Assembly (NCBI RefSeq): GCF_024355225.1 | Contig: NZ_VCNH01000005.1 | Coordinates: forward strand, 54,986-118,985 | Origin: Roseovarius sp. M141 | GTDB lineage: Bacteria; Pseudomonadota; Alphaproteobacteria; Rhodobacterales; Rhodobacteraceae | Direction: 5' to 3' | Length of the DNA: 64,000 nt | In this document: in pieces, positions 44,106 through 53,602 of the stretch | Position numbering within the stretch: position 1 is the stretch's first letter | Layout of the letters: each line of letters starts with the position of its first letter | Notes under the pieces: generated by a model | What the model was told of the DNA's origin: nothing | The model's input: the letters and a program-made list of their open reading frames with translations, nothing else | Databases searched by the model: none | Position numbers and translations under genes: made by a program

Positions 44106-45395
44106 ATGTATGCACTGCTCGCCCTGCCGCTTCTGATACTCCTGATGGGGATCGGGCTGCCCGTCGCATGGTCCTTTGCCGGGGTGCTGGCCTATCTGAC
44201 CTATGTTTATGACGCGAACCTCAACACGCTGATGTTGCAGGGGTTCCGGTCGCTCAATTCGCTGGTGCTGGTGGCGCTGCCGCTGTTCATCCTGACCGGA
44301 TACCTGATGCAATCGGGCGGTATCGCGCAGCGCATCATTTCATTCATCGAGCGGATGGCGACGGGCAGGGGCGGCATGGGCACGGCGATGGTCCTGTCCT
44401 CCAGCGTGTTCGGCGCCATTGCGGGGACGGCGACAGCGGCCATTGCCTCGATCGGGTCAATCATGACCGAACCGCTGGTCGCGCGGGGGTACCCGCGGGG
44501 ACGGGTGGCGGCGCTGCTGGGAATTTCGTCGCTGCTGGGCATCCTGATTCCGCCCTCGATCACGATGATCCTGTTCGCCGTGGTCACGCGCCAATCGGTT
44601 GCCGCCTGCTTCGCCGCCACCATCGGCCCGGCGATCCTGCTGATCATCGGCCTGATCCTCTATAATCGGTTCCTCGTGGGCCGCGCGTTCGAAGAACTGC
44701 CCGCACCCGAGGATGCCGGCCCGCGCGAGAGCTTTGGCAAGGTCACGTTGCACGCGCTGCCGGCACTGTCGCTGCCGGTCATCATCCTCGGCGGGATCTA
44801 TGGCGGGATCTTTACCCCGACCGAGGCCGCCGCCGTCGCCGCCGTCGCCGCGCTGATCGTGGGCGGGCTGATCTACCGCGAATTCACCTGGCGCACGCTG
44901 GGCCGCAGCGTGGTGCAGGCCGCCGAAACCACCGGCACGATCATCCTGATCCTGCTGTTTTCGTTCATGATCTCGCGCATCATGGCGTTCGAGCGGGTGC
45001 CGCAGGACCTGACCGAGGCGGTCCAGTCCGTCGTGACCAGCCCCATCGGCGCCCTGCTGATCGTCAACCTCGTGCTGATCGTCGCGGGGGCGCTGATGGA
45101 CGATATTTCCGTCACCGTCGTGATCGCGCCGCTGTTCCTGCCGTTGATGGTGGCCAATGGCGTGGACCCGGTGCATTTCGCGGCCATCGTCGGCTGCTCG
45201 GTCGTGATCGGGGCCAACAGCCCGCCGGTGGCGCCGACGCTGTTCCTGTCGTGCAAGATCACCCGCGCGCCGATCATGCAGGCGGTGATGCCGGCGCTGG
45301 GGCTGATGACCTTCGTCGCGTTCCCGGTGATGCTGGTCACCACCTTCTGGCCCGCGCTGTCGCTGGCCATCCCGAGGGCGCTGGACCTGATGTGA
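44106..45395 (+). CDS. dctM: TRAP transporter large permease (DctM), system 2
   Basis: 429 residues, starting immediately after dctQ. Family motifs are LLMGIGLPVAWSFAGVLAYL at the start, SVFGAIAGTATAAIASIGSIMTEPLVARGYPRG (adjoining motifs, about 100-135), LLGILIPPSITMILFAVV, GGIYGGIFTPTEAAAVAAVAAL near 225 and VVIGANSPPVAPTLFLSC near 365. It completes a full P-Q-M importer. It is the last intact chromosomal-style gene before the mobile stretch. Confidence 0.93.
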   Translation: MYALLALPLLILLMGIGLPVAWSFAGVLAYLTYVYDANLNTLMLQGFRSLNSLVLVALPLFILTGYLMQSGGIAQRIISFIERMATGRGGMGTAMVLSSSVFGAIAGTATAAIASIGSIMTEPLVARGYPRGRVAALLGISSLLGILIPPSITMILFAVVTRQSVAACFAATIGPAILLIIGLILYNRFLVGRAFEELPAPEDAGPRESFGKVTLHALPALSLPVIILGGIYGGIFTPTEAAAVAAVAALIVGGLIYREFTWRTLGRSVVQAAETTGTIILILLFSFMISRIMAFERVPQDLTEAVQSVVTSPIGALLIVNLVLIVAGALMDDISVTVVIAPLFLPLMVANGVDPVHFAAIVGCSVVIGANSPPVAPTLFLSCKITRAPIMQAVMPALGLMTFVAFPVMLVTTFWPALSLAIPRALDLM

Positions 45396-45479
45396 GAGGG
45401 GCGCGCGGTCGCCTGATGCCGTTTTGGTGACAAACAACCAGCGCCATTTCTCGCAGGTCAAAGAACTGCTGCGCGAACG

Positions 45480-46576
45480 TCATAACCCCGCCGCCTTGGT
45501 CAGGTTCACGCGAAACCTGTCACGTCTGCGCTGATATCTGCGAGTCATCTCAGCCGAGGCGTGACCCAGCTGCTTCTGGATGTAGCGCTCGTCGACCTCG
45601 GCAGAGCTTGCCAGTCCGGCGCGGAGGGAGTGACCGGAGAAGAGGGCCAGACGTTCCTTCTGAGGCAGGTCTGATCGGAGCCCGGCATCCAGAACGGTCT
45701 GCTTGATCAGCCGTGCGACATGTTTGTCCGACAGTCGCGCATCAAGGGCGCGTTTGTTGTCCCGCGTGGTACGACAAAAGAGCGGGCCAAAGTCGATTTT
45801 CGCAAAATGCAGCCATTGCTCAAGCGCGTGAACCGGGCAGGTTTGTTCAGAAGACCCACGGCCAATCTCGACCTCGCGCCAGCCGGTCTTGCCCTGCAAG
45901 AACAGGATCGCCCCGCTTTTTTCGATCTCGACCCAGCCACGGCTGTCAGGCGTGTCGTCCTTGCCCGCATCGAGGCTCACGATCTCGGACCTGCGCAAGC
46001 CCCCGCATAGCCGATCAGCAGGATTGCCCTATCCCTGAGTCCACGCAAGTCAAAGGGCAGGGTGGCAACCATCGCCAGAATATCCCCGGCCAGTACGGCC
46101 TCTTTCTGCACGGGTGGCCGCGCGTGTTTGCGGCGAATTCCCGCGAGCACAGTCGCAATGTGACGGTCTTTGCGGTCCAACACAAAACCACGTTTTTGGT
46201 AGTGCCACGCAAGCCCGGACAATCTGCGCTCGATGGTAGAGACCGAAAGGGCAGGAGTCCTGGTGTCGGGCGCGGCACAATTGGCGATATAGAGGCCGAT
46301 CAGCTCTGCAGACGGGGGCAGGGGGGGCGCCCCACGACGTCGGCACCAGCTGTTGAAATGCGCCCAGTCCGCGTTGTAGGCGGTGTTGGTGTTTTCGGCC
46401 GTGGCCTGGCGGGCGTAGTCGCGGGCGGTGTCGACCAACCGGTCAAGCGAGCCTGATCCAGCTACAACGTCAGGAACCCCGATGGCCTCTCCTGCGACAG
46501 CATCTCTCTCGCCATTCTCGTTGGACGAGGGCGCGATTGCTGGTGTTGAGGGCGATTTGCGGTCGGTTTCTGACAT
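45480..46576 (-). pseudogene. Tyrosine recombinase/integrase, frameshifted
   Basis: Two overlapping frames make one integrase of about 365 residues. The upstream part (46576 to about 46000) has the SAM-like core-binding domain (ENTNTAYNADWAHFNSWCRR). It runs to LIGYAGA, where the frame breaks at a run of five G's (about 46001-46005). One extra G restores GYAGGLRRSEIVSLD. The downstream part carries the catalytic Arg in RRSEI, HSLRAG (H-x-x-R) and LGHASAEMTRRYQ (nucleophile Tyr). The start is placed at the ATG at 46576. The indel is in a homopolymer, so it may be a sequencing error; if real, the integrase is dead. It lies at the left border of the mobile region and may have brought it in. Confidence 0.82.
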
Positions 46577-46654
46577 ACCGCTGAGCGTATTTCTTCGCGT
46601 CCGATAATGCAAACTTATTGGACGTACAAAAATCTCGCGAGGCGAGGCGGTTAT

Positions 46655-46937
46655 CTACCTGTCCAATAGCATAAAGCGCCGTTGTGAATTGGGCCGCTTT
46701 TTATGAACCAGTCGCTCAAGCACGCTCCGAATGCGCTCCCAACGCCGATCCTGCCATTCTGGATCTTCGATCATCAGACACCAGACTGCCTTGAAGACGC
46801 TGCGTTTTTCAGTGGAGCGGCGATTTCTTTGCTGCATGTGTTGCTCAATGACCCGACCCTTGGCGCCCCAGTCGAATTGTTGCGTTCGCGGCTGGCGCTG
46901 CGCGCCGCCGTGCAGTGTGGTAAGATTGAGGGCAGGG
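46655..46937 (-). other. Possible remnant frame at IS6 junction
   Basis: About 280 bases between the integrase and the IS6 remnant. A - strand frame ending near 46655 reads QQRNRRSTEKRSVFKAVWCL and then EDPEWQDRRWERIRSVLERL. It looks protein-like but is unrecognised, and it is cut at the IS boundary. It may be the C-terminal end of a gene broken by the rearrangement. Weak evidence. Confidence 0.3.
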
Positions 46938-47545
46938 TATCGTTGGGTGCAGAAGTTCGGACCAGAGCTAACCAAGCGGACCGAAAAACATCTGCGCCGC
47001 GCGAGTCTCGACTGGCATGTGGACGAGAGCTACATCCGCGTCGGTGGCACGTGGAGGTATCTGTGGCGCGCTGTTGATGCGAACGGACAGATGGTCGATT
47101 TTCGCCTGACCGCGCGGCGGGATGCAAGAGCGGCCAAAGCCTTTCTGAACAAGGCCATTGAGCGCGTGCGCCTGCATCGACCAGTCACAATCTGCACGGA
47201 CAAGGCGCAGGCATATCGACGCGTTATCCGAGAGATCAATCATCGATATGATCCGCTTTTCGACAGCATCCGACACATCGACCGAAAGTGGCGAAACAAT
47301 CTGATCGAGAGCAACCACGCGGCTCTGAAACGGCTGCTCGGGTATCGTCAGAGCTTTCGATCTCGGCGCACAGCCGAGGCGACCTTGAGCGGCATCGAAA
47401 CAATACGAACCATCAAACGCGGCCACATCCATCACAAAAACCCGGCGTATGCGGCGAAATCGCGTTCATTGCCCAGCTGTTCGAAACCGCCGCGTGACAT
47501 TCCACTTCGACCAACGTCAGCTTCATCGTGAAGAGATTAATGCAA
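46938..47545 (+). mobile_element. Truncated IS6-family element
   Basis: From TATCGTTGGG at 46938 to GATTAATGCAA at 47545 the sequence is nearly identical to the complete IS6 element at 55002, but in the opposite orientation. The transposase has lost its N-terminal third: it starts at YRWVQKFGPELTKR and keeps the first Asp (DWHVDESY), second Asp (CTDKAQAY) and Glu (LIESNHAAL). Near the 3' end it lacks one base relative to the other copy and has an extra ~25 bases, so the C-terminus is scrambled. Both outer ends are cut, including the outermost part of the inverted repeat. It cannot transpose by itself. Confidence 0.85.
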
Positions 47546-47726
47546 CTTCCACCGCACGGATCAAGGACGTCAGCGCGGTCGGGTCTATTGTGCTATCAAA
47601 ATGCAGACAGCGGCCGCAAAGGCGGCGACCCAATCCGCGTGGCACAGTGTCGGACGCATGCCCGGCGCAAACTGAAGGAGGTGTTCGACCGTGTGATCAG
47701 CTCAACCAATACAAGAAACGTGGTCC
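47546..47726 (+). other. Scar with IS66-type transposase fragment
   Basis: Between the IS6 remnant and mgtE. A + strand frame at about 47624-47696 reads VAQCRTHARRKLKEVFDR, which resembles the conserved A-x-C-x-A-H-A-R-R-K segment of IS66-family transposases. Only about 25 codons remain. It is evidence of repeated insertion and deletion here. Confidence 0.45.
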
Positions 47727-48858
47727 ATGAGCGGCTACTTATCACCGCCACAGAAAGTTCCCAACATGTCACCAGATCATCTCCCGCATCCGGCCGACAC
47801 CAGTGATGCCGGCATTCAGGAATTCATAGGTTCAGCGCATCTCATCGACGTGGTCTCTTGGCTCGGCCGATTACCGCTTGAACAGGCGGCGCGCCAGCTT
47901 GCAAGTATCGACCTGCAAAGAAGGGCGATGGTCTTTGAAAACCTGCCACTCGATACTCAGGTCACATTTGCGCGGGCGCTTCCGCAGACCGATCTGACTG
48001 GCATTGTGACAGCGATGCATGCGGATGATCGTGCGGATCTTTTCAAACAGCTTTCGAACGATGAACAGAACCGCATGATCAGCGACCTCGAGCCTCACGT
48101 CGCCGCCGATATCCGCCGACTCTCGGCCCATGCCGAGGAATGCGCCGGTGCGCTTATGACATCGGATTACGCGACGCTCGATGCAGACACGACAGCCGCG
48201 ACCGCAATTGCAGCGCTCCGGCGTCAGGCCCCCGGAAAGGAGACCATCTATCGTTCTTATGTCGTCGACGATGATCACCATCTGATCGGATCGGTGAGGC
48301 TGCATACGCTGATACTGGCGACCGACGAGACGCTGATCAAAGAGATCATGGAGCCTACTCCAATCTCGGTTACACTCGACACCGATCAGGAAGATGTCGG
48401 GAAACTAATCGCCCATTATGACCTTCTTGCTATTCCAGTGGTGGACGCAAGTGGACGATTGGTTGGTATTGTCACGCATGACGATGCGGCCGATGTGATG
48501 CAGGCAGAAGCGACTGAGGACTTTCAGAAAATGTCCACCGTCGTGCCGTTTTCGCAGAGTCTTCGCGAGGCCGGGATTGGGATGCTCTATTCCAAGCGCA
48601 TCGTCTGGCTGGCTCTTCTGGTATTCGGAAACCTCTTTTCAGGTGCGGGCATCGCCTATTTCGAAGATATGATCCTGGCCTATGTCTCATTGGTGTTTTT
48701 CTTGCCGTTGCTGATCGACAGCAGCGGCAATGCCGGGTCGCAATCGGCCACGCTCATGGTGCGCGCGCTGGCGACCGGCGATGTCGAGATGAAGGACTGG
48801 CGCGATCTGATCTTGCGCGAACTGGCTGTCGCGGCAGCACTGGGTGCGACGATGGCGG

Positions 48859-50234
48859 GAGATATGGGCAAAAGTTGGTGACGCTTGATCAGGCGGCAGC
48901 TTGAAGTTGGCGGATCCCATCGCGGAACTCAATCCCCTGGATGATCTCGGGCATGCGGTTTTGACCGTCGAGCTTGCGCCACTTCTTCTGCGCCGACATC
49001 ATCAGCTTGAAGGCCATGGCCAGACCGGTCTTGCGGCTGAGGCACCCCTTGGTTCGTTTGGTGCGATGCCGGACGGTGGCAAAGGTGCTTTCGATCGGGT
49101 TTGACGTCCGGATGTGTTTCCAGTGTTCCGCCGGATAATCGTAGAAGGTCAGTAACGCGTCCCTGTCTTTAACCAGCTTGGCCACCGCCTTATCCCATTT
49201 CACTCCGTAGTTTTCGACGAAGAAATCAAAGGCGAGGTTGGCCTTGGCTTTTGTCTCGGCCTGCCAGATATCGTGCAGATGGCCCTTGGCTTTTGCCTGC
49301 ACGGATTTCGGCATCGCGTTCAGCACGTTCATGGTCTTGTGAACCCAGCACCGCTGTTCCCTCGTCGTGGCGAATGCCTCGCGCAGCGCCGTCCAGAACC
49401 CCAGGGCGCCGTCGCCGATGGCAAGCTTGGGATCCTGTTTCAGGCCGCGACGTCTGAGATCGAGCAGTAGCTCGCGCCAGCTTTGCGTGCTTTCGCGAAA
49501 GCCGTCGGTCATGGCCAGAAGTTCCTTGCGGCCATATTCGTCGGCCCCGACAACCACCAGAACGCATTGTTTTTCCTCGGCCATTCTCGGTTTGAAATAG
49601 ACGCCATCCGCCCAGATGTAGAGAAAGCGGCGGTTGCCGAGATCGCGTTTCTGCCAAGCCTCGTAGTCTTTCCACCAGTCAGCCTTCAGCCGCGTGACAG
49701 TCTTGGCAGACAGGCCCTTGGCGTTCGGACCCAGCAACGCCTCCAGCGCCTCGGTGAAATCACCCGTGGACACGCCCTTGAGGTATAGCCACGGCAGCAG
49801 CTCTTCGACCGATTTCGCTTTGCGAAGATACCGCGGCAGGATGCTGGGCGTGAAGGTGATCTTGTCTTCGCCAGCGCCCCGATCCCGCACGCGCGGCACT
49901 TTCACGGGCACTGGCCCAATGCCGGTCATCACCTCGCGTTCGGGTAGGTGACCATGGCGCACCAGGCGTGCCCGCCCGTCCTCCAGCCTTTCTCCGGAAA
50001 AGGCGGCCATGAGCGTCGCCAGTTCGGCGTGGATCGCCTGTTCGATCAACTTGCGTGCGCCATCGCGGAGGACATCCGTGAACGCGTCGGTGCTAAATCC
50101 CGATGGATCGGGCAGTTGGGTAATGGTAGTCTCTGACATGTGGCATATCCTTTTCTCAGCAGAGAATCGACGGCGTCTGAACACCGCCATGATATGCCGC
50201 CCCTCAGGGCATCACCAACTTTCGCGCGTAACTC
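48859..50234 (-). mobile_element. Complete IS256-family insertion sequence in mgtE
   Basis: 1376 bases. The ends are imperfect inverted repeats of about 26 bases: GAGATATGGGC...AAAGTTGGTGACGC at the left and GAGTTACGCGC...AAAGTTGGTGATGC (reverse complement) at the right. They are flanked by a perfect 9-base target duplication, CGATGGCGG, at 48850-48858 and 50235-50243. The intact duplication and open transposase frame suggest recent insertion. Confidence 0.93.
48889..50139 (-). CDS. IS256-family (Mutator-type) transposase
   Basis: 416 residues from the ATG at 50139 (MSETTITQLPDPSG); an upstream frame extension is not needed. Family hallmarks are EREVMTGIGPVPVKVPRVRDR, RFLYIWADGVYFKPR with the first catalytic Asp, LAIGDGALGFWTALREAF with the second Asp, RCWVHKTMNVLN, and TSNPIESTFATVRHRTKRTKG with the Glu. 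The frame is open and full length, so the enzyme is probably active. Confidence 0.95.
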   Translation of the reverse strand: MSETTITQLPDPSGFSTDAFTDVLRDGARKLIEQAIHAELATLMAAFSGERLEDGRARLVRHGHLPEREVMTGIGPVPVKVPRVRDRGAGEDKITFTPSILPRYLRKAKSVEELLPWLYLKGVSTGDFTEALEALLGPNAKGLSAKTVTRLKADWWKDYEAWQKRDLGNRRFLYIWADGVYFKPRMAEEKQCVLVVVGADEYGRKELLAMTDGFRESTQSWRELLLDLRRRGLKQDPKLAIGDGALGFWTALREAFATTREQRCWVHKTMNVLNAMPKSVQAKAKGHLHDIWQAETKAKANLAFDFFVENYGVKWDKAVAKLVKDRDALLTFYDYPAEHWKHIRTSNPIESTFATVRHRTKRTKGCLSRKTGLAMAFKLMMSAQKKWRKLDGQNRMPEIIQGIEFRDGIRQLQAAA

Positions 50235-50495
50235 CGATGGCGGCAGTCGTCTTTCCTGTTGGTGCATGGCGTGGCGGAGTGGACGTCGCCCTGACTGTTG
50301 GCCTGACAATGTTCGTGGTTGTGCTTATCGGCAGCCTCGTCGGTATGTCACTGCCGTTCCTGCTCAACCGGTTGAGGCTTGATCCCGCAACGGCAAGTGG
50401 ACCTCTGGTCACGACAATCTCGGACGGAGTCGGCGTGCTGATCTATTTTTCCATCGCGAGTGCGGTGCTCAGCCTCTGATCGCCAGCGATGGTGA

Positions 50496-51782
50496 TCAAT
50501 CTTGCACTACGTTTGCCGAGCGGCGCGGTTTCGACACATTTGGTTCGGTGCGCGGGTCAAGACCCATGGCAACTGGCGAAATATCAGGAAGTGGTATGAA
50601 TTTTTCCCGCCCTTCCTTTGGTAATTTCGGCCCGATCCTGACACTGACGAGAACAAAGATTGCATAGCCCACAGCGATGGCGGATTCGAACAAAAAGAAA
50701 GAACGTGGGCCGTAGACGGACATCAGCGATGACGCGAGCAATGGGCCGATTGTGGCACCTATCGAATACACCATCAGCAGACGCCCCGATGCCGCGACAT
50801 AGTATTTTCGGTCCAGCCGGTCGAATGTCTGCGCGACACAAAGCGGATAGACGCTGCTGATTGCCCCGCCGAACGCCACGGCCATGACCATGAGGGCCAC
50901 CAAAGGCACATCGCTTGAAATCGAGCTCGACAGCACCCCCCATGACGTTCCGACCGCGATCAGGATGCAGGACATCACAATCCGTCGGTCAAATTTATCT
51001 GCCAGCATTCCGACCGGCACCTGCGCTGCAAGGCCGCCAAGCACGACCGTGCTCATGAACAGCGCGGCTTCCGTAACGCTGAGCCCAATCTGACGGGCAA
51101 ACACGACACCAAGAGCGTAGAATGAGCCAACCAGTATGCCAGCAACACCCGCCCCGACCACCCCGACACGCGACGCCTTATACAGTTTCTTCACACCCAG
51201 AACGCGAAGCTCACTCAGGTTGGGTTCGCCAAGACCGGTAAGCGCGATAGGAATAAGTGAAAGACCGATCAACGCAGCGGCAATCATCAAAAGATCACTG
51301 CCCTCCATAGGGGCGATATTCACCATCGTCTGGCCGACGGCGATAGCTAGGTAAAAGGCCAGCATGTAATATCCAAGGACGCGTCCGCGTGTTTCATTGC
51401 TGCTGCGATCATTAAGCCAGCTTTCGATGGAGGTGGTCATCCCCGCTATGCAAAATCCATTGATAATTCGCAGGATCACCCAAGCGGCCGGGTTGAAAAA
51501 GAACGCATAGGCAAGACACACGGCAGCGGTCAGCGCCGCGAATGTTGAAAAAGCGCGGATGTGTCCGATCCTGAGAATGACGTGTTTGGCCTTGAACCCG
51601 CCAAACGCCAACCCCAGGTAATATGCCGCCATGATCACGCCGGTCAGCGCAATTGGATACTCAGCGGCCTCCATCCGAAGGGGCAGCACCACACCAAGCA
51701 AGCTGTTGCCAGCCATGAAAGCCGCCGTGCCGCCAAGGAGAGATTTTACGGGGGCAAGAAGCATCCGCAGCGATTGAGCCAT
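50496..51782 (-). CDS. MFS transporter (YcaD-like)
   Basis: 428 residues with 12 hydrophobic helices in two halves. The first-half loop has FKAKHVILRIGHIRAF in place of the usual G-x-x-x-D-R-x-G-R-R, and the matching second-half loop is GMLADKFDRRIVM. ESWLNDRSSNETRGRVLGYYML near 120 is typical of the YcaD-type subgroup. It probably exports or imports a small molecule; the substrate is unknown. It stands alone, convergent with mgtE. Confidence 0.85.
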   Translation of the reverse strand: MAQSLRMLLAPVKSLLGGTAAFMAGNSLLGVVLPLRMEAAEYPIALTGVIMAAYYLGLAFGGFKAKHVILRIGHIRAFSTFAALTAAVCLAYAFFFNPAAWVILRIINGFCIAGMTTSIESWLNDRSSNETRGRVLGYYMLAFYLAIAVGQTMVNIAPMEGSDLLMIAAALIGLSLIPIALTGLGEPNLSELRVLGVKKLYKASRVGVVGAGVAGILVGSFYALGVVFARQIGLSVTEAALFMSTVVLGGLAAQVPVGMLADKFDRRIVMSCILIAVGTSWGVLSSSISSDVPLVALMVMAVAFGGAISSVYPLCVAQTFDRLDRKYYVAASGRLLMVYSIGATIGPLLASSLMSVYGPRSFFLFESAIAVGYAIFVLVSVRIGPKLPKEGREKFIPLPDISPVAMGLDPRTEPNVSKPRRSANVVQD

Positions 51783-51898
51783 AGTTCAGTCCGGTGACTT
51801 ACCCCCTTGCGGGGACGGTGACATTCATCTCGCGCCTGTCTAGCAGACGTTGACACTTACATGAACAAGACAAAATAAAATACCGGGCCAACGGACCC

Positions 51899-53137
51899 TC
51901 AACTTTTGATATCGTCGAGGCCCTTGGTGACAAAGATCGACGCCAGTGCCATGCAAGCAAAGATCAGCAGCGTGGCTTTGGCACCCGCCAGTGACGCCAG
52001 CGCCCCAAACACCCCCGAGCCCAAAAGTACGATCCCGATCACCGTATTTGACACAGCCGTATAGGTCGCGCGGTTGTCTTTTGGGGCCATGTCCACCAGA
52101 TAGATCACCCGACCCTGCCGCACCCCGTGATAGGCGATCATGAGGACGAACAGCACCGCGGGCAGCGCCCAAATGGTATCGGAAGCCCCCGCAAGATCCA
52201 CCGCAACTGCTGCCAGCAGTGCCAGTGCCCCGACCATTCCGGAGAACATGAGCACGCGACGGCTGGACCTGTCCGCCAAGCGGCCCCAGACCCATGAGCT
52301 GATGAATGACGCAATCGAAGAGGCCAGCACCAGCGCGCCGAGGCGGTCAAACGTCCCCTGCCCGGCCTGTGCGCCCAACAGAACGATGTAGGGCGGCGCA
52401 AGCGCTGTAGAGGTCAATAGTCCGCGCGCCCAGATAAACCGCGTCAGTTGTGGGTCGCAGCGCAGGATATTCAACTGCCCAAGCGCCGCGGCGCGCCTCT
52501 CGCCCGGCGCGGGTTCTTCCCACAGGGTAGAGAAAACAAAACCCGCCCCCAACCACAACAGGGCCGCAAGTGCTATTGCAGCGATCACCAGTGTCGCACG
52601 GTCAGGCACGCCTGATATCAAAAGCAGCGCGAATATGACGACGGCCCCCGCCCCCAGCGACGTGGCCGTTCCCGTCGCCGCACCGCGCCGCGATTGCCCG
52701 ACCGTTTTGCCCAGCACATCGCTGTAGCTGACCGAACAAACAGAGCGCGCCACAGCCAGCACTGCAAGCGACGCGCAAATCACCACCCCGGCAGCGGCAC
52801 CCGACAGCGACACAGCGGCCAGCACGATCCCCGCCGCCGCTGCCCCCTGCCCGATGCTGCCCGCGACCCACGCCCATTTTCGACGCGCCATCGCCTGCAC
52901 GCGGGGGGCGGTGAACAATTGTGGCAGCAACGCGCCCGCCTCGCGAATTGGGACCAGCAGCCCGACAAAAAACGAAGACGCACCCAGATGCGACAGCAGC
53001 CACGACAAAACCAGTTTGGGATCAATCAGCCCGTCGGCAACCTTGCTCATTGAGAGAGAGACAGCGTGGCGCAGGAAATTAGCTGGCTCACGGCGCGCCT
53101 GTGCGCCAGTCAGGCCCTCCCTTACCGCTGGTGTCAT
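51899..53137 (-). CDS. MFS transporter
   Basis: 412 residues from the ATG at 53137 (a TTG five codons upstream is possible). Helices are visible throughout. The N-terminal region NFLRHAVSLSMSKVADGLIDPKLVLSWLL is distinctive, and the internal loop WGRLADRSSRRVLMFSG near 280 is the MFS motif. Substrate unknown. The + strand shadow frames are not credible genes. Confidence 0.83.
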   Translation of the reverse strand: MTPAVREGLTGAQARREPANFLRHAVSLSMSKVADGLIDPKLVLSWLLSHLGASSFFVGLLVPIREAGALLPQLFTAPRVQAMARRKWAWVAGSIGQGAAAAGIVLAAVSLSGAAAGVVICASLAVLAVARSVCSVSYSDVLGKTVGQSRRGAATGTATSLGAGAVVIFALLLISGVPDRATLVIAAIALAALLWLGAGFVFSTLWEEPAPGERRAAALGQLNILRCDPQLTRFIWARGLLTSTALAPPYIVLLGAQAGQGTFDRLGALVLASSIASFISSWVWGRLADRSSRRVLMFSGMVGALALLAAVAVDLAGASDTIWALPAVLFVLMIAYHGVRQGRVIYLVDMAPKDNRATYTAVSNTVIGIVLLGSGVFGALASLAGAKATLLIFACMALASIFVTKGLDDIKS

Positions 53138-53152
53138 CCACCCGGGCCTCAA

Positions 53153-53602
53153 ACAATCTCTTTTCCAGCTTTGTTACGGGCATTGTCGTTTCTCTGAGTT
53201 TGCTAAAGCGTTTCGCGAAAAACCTGAATCACTGCTTTTCTCGAAACGCCCGCGACATACTAGCATTACACGCGTTTCACCTTAAATGAGTGCCTCAAGT
53301 TTAAGGCGAAACGCTTTAGCAACTTTCGATTGTGCAGCGTAGTTTTCCTACGGTCGCAATACACAGGCACAACGATACCACAACCTCCCGAGATGAACAT
53401 GACGCGAGATGACGTCATCAGGTGCAGGGCGCGAAACAAAGCGGTCCGATCCTCAACGTATCTGGGCCGTGCATTGTGGCGGCAACTGACTGGATGCCAC
53501 CGCCGTCGCCGCGTCGAGAGGGCACAGGCAGCGAATGTCTTGCTGTGGATGCCTTCTCTGGTGGGCTCTCGCGCAATTCGCACGTTTGGTCCTGGCGGTC
53601 GA
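53153..53602. other. Intergenic region with MITE-like element
   Basis: 450 bases between the MFS gene and the dioxygenase-like gene. A 121-base inverted-repeat element is annotated separately at 53201. The rest shows no credible gene. Confidence 0.5.
53201..53321. repeat. 121-bp inverted-repeat (MITE-like) element
   Basis: The ends are perfect 16-base inverted repeats, TGCTAAAGCGTTTCGC (53201-53216) and its complement (53306-53321). Inside, a second hairpin pairs CGTTTCACCTTAAA with TTTAAGGCGAAACG. There is no coding content. The layout fits a small non-autonomous element or a REP-type repeat. Confidence 0.65.

Larger units (their letters stand above)
47727..50479 (+). pseudogene. mgtE: mgtE magnesium transporter split by an IS256-family element
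   Basis: The first 375 codons (47727 to about 48858; an alternative ATG is at 47766) encode the MgtE N domain, a CBS-type pair (TSDYATLDADTTAATAI and LIKEIMEPTPISVTLD) and the first membrane helices. The frame then enters the IS. After it, from 50235, the protein resumes as MAAVVFPVGAWRGG and runs through the last helices to 50479. Removing the element and one 9-base target copy gives an uninterrupted frame (LGATMAAVVFPVG), so the insertion is the only lesion. Intact MgtE would be about 450 residues and act as an inner-membrane Mg2+ channel gated by its cytosolic domains. As it stands the transporter is disrupted. Confidence 0.9.
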
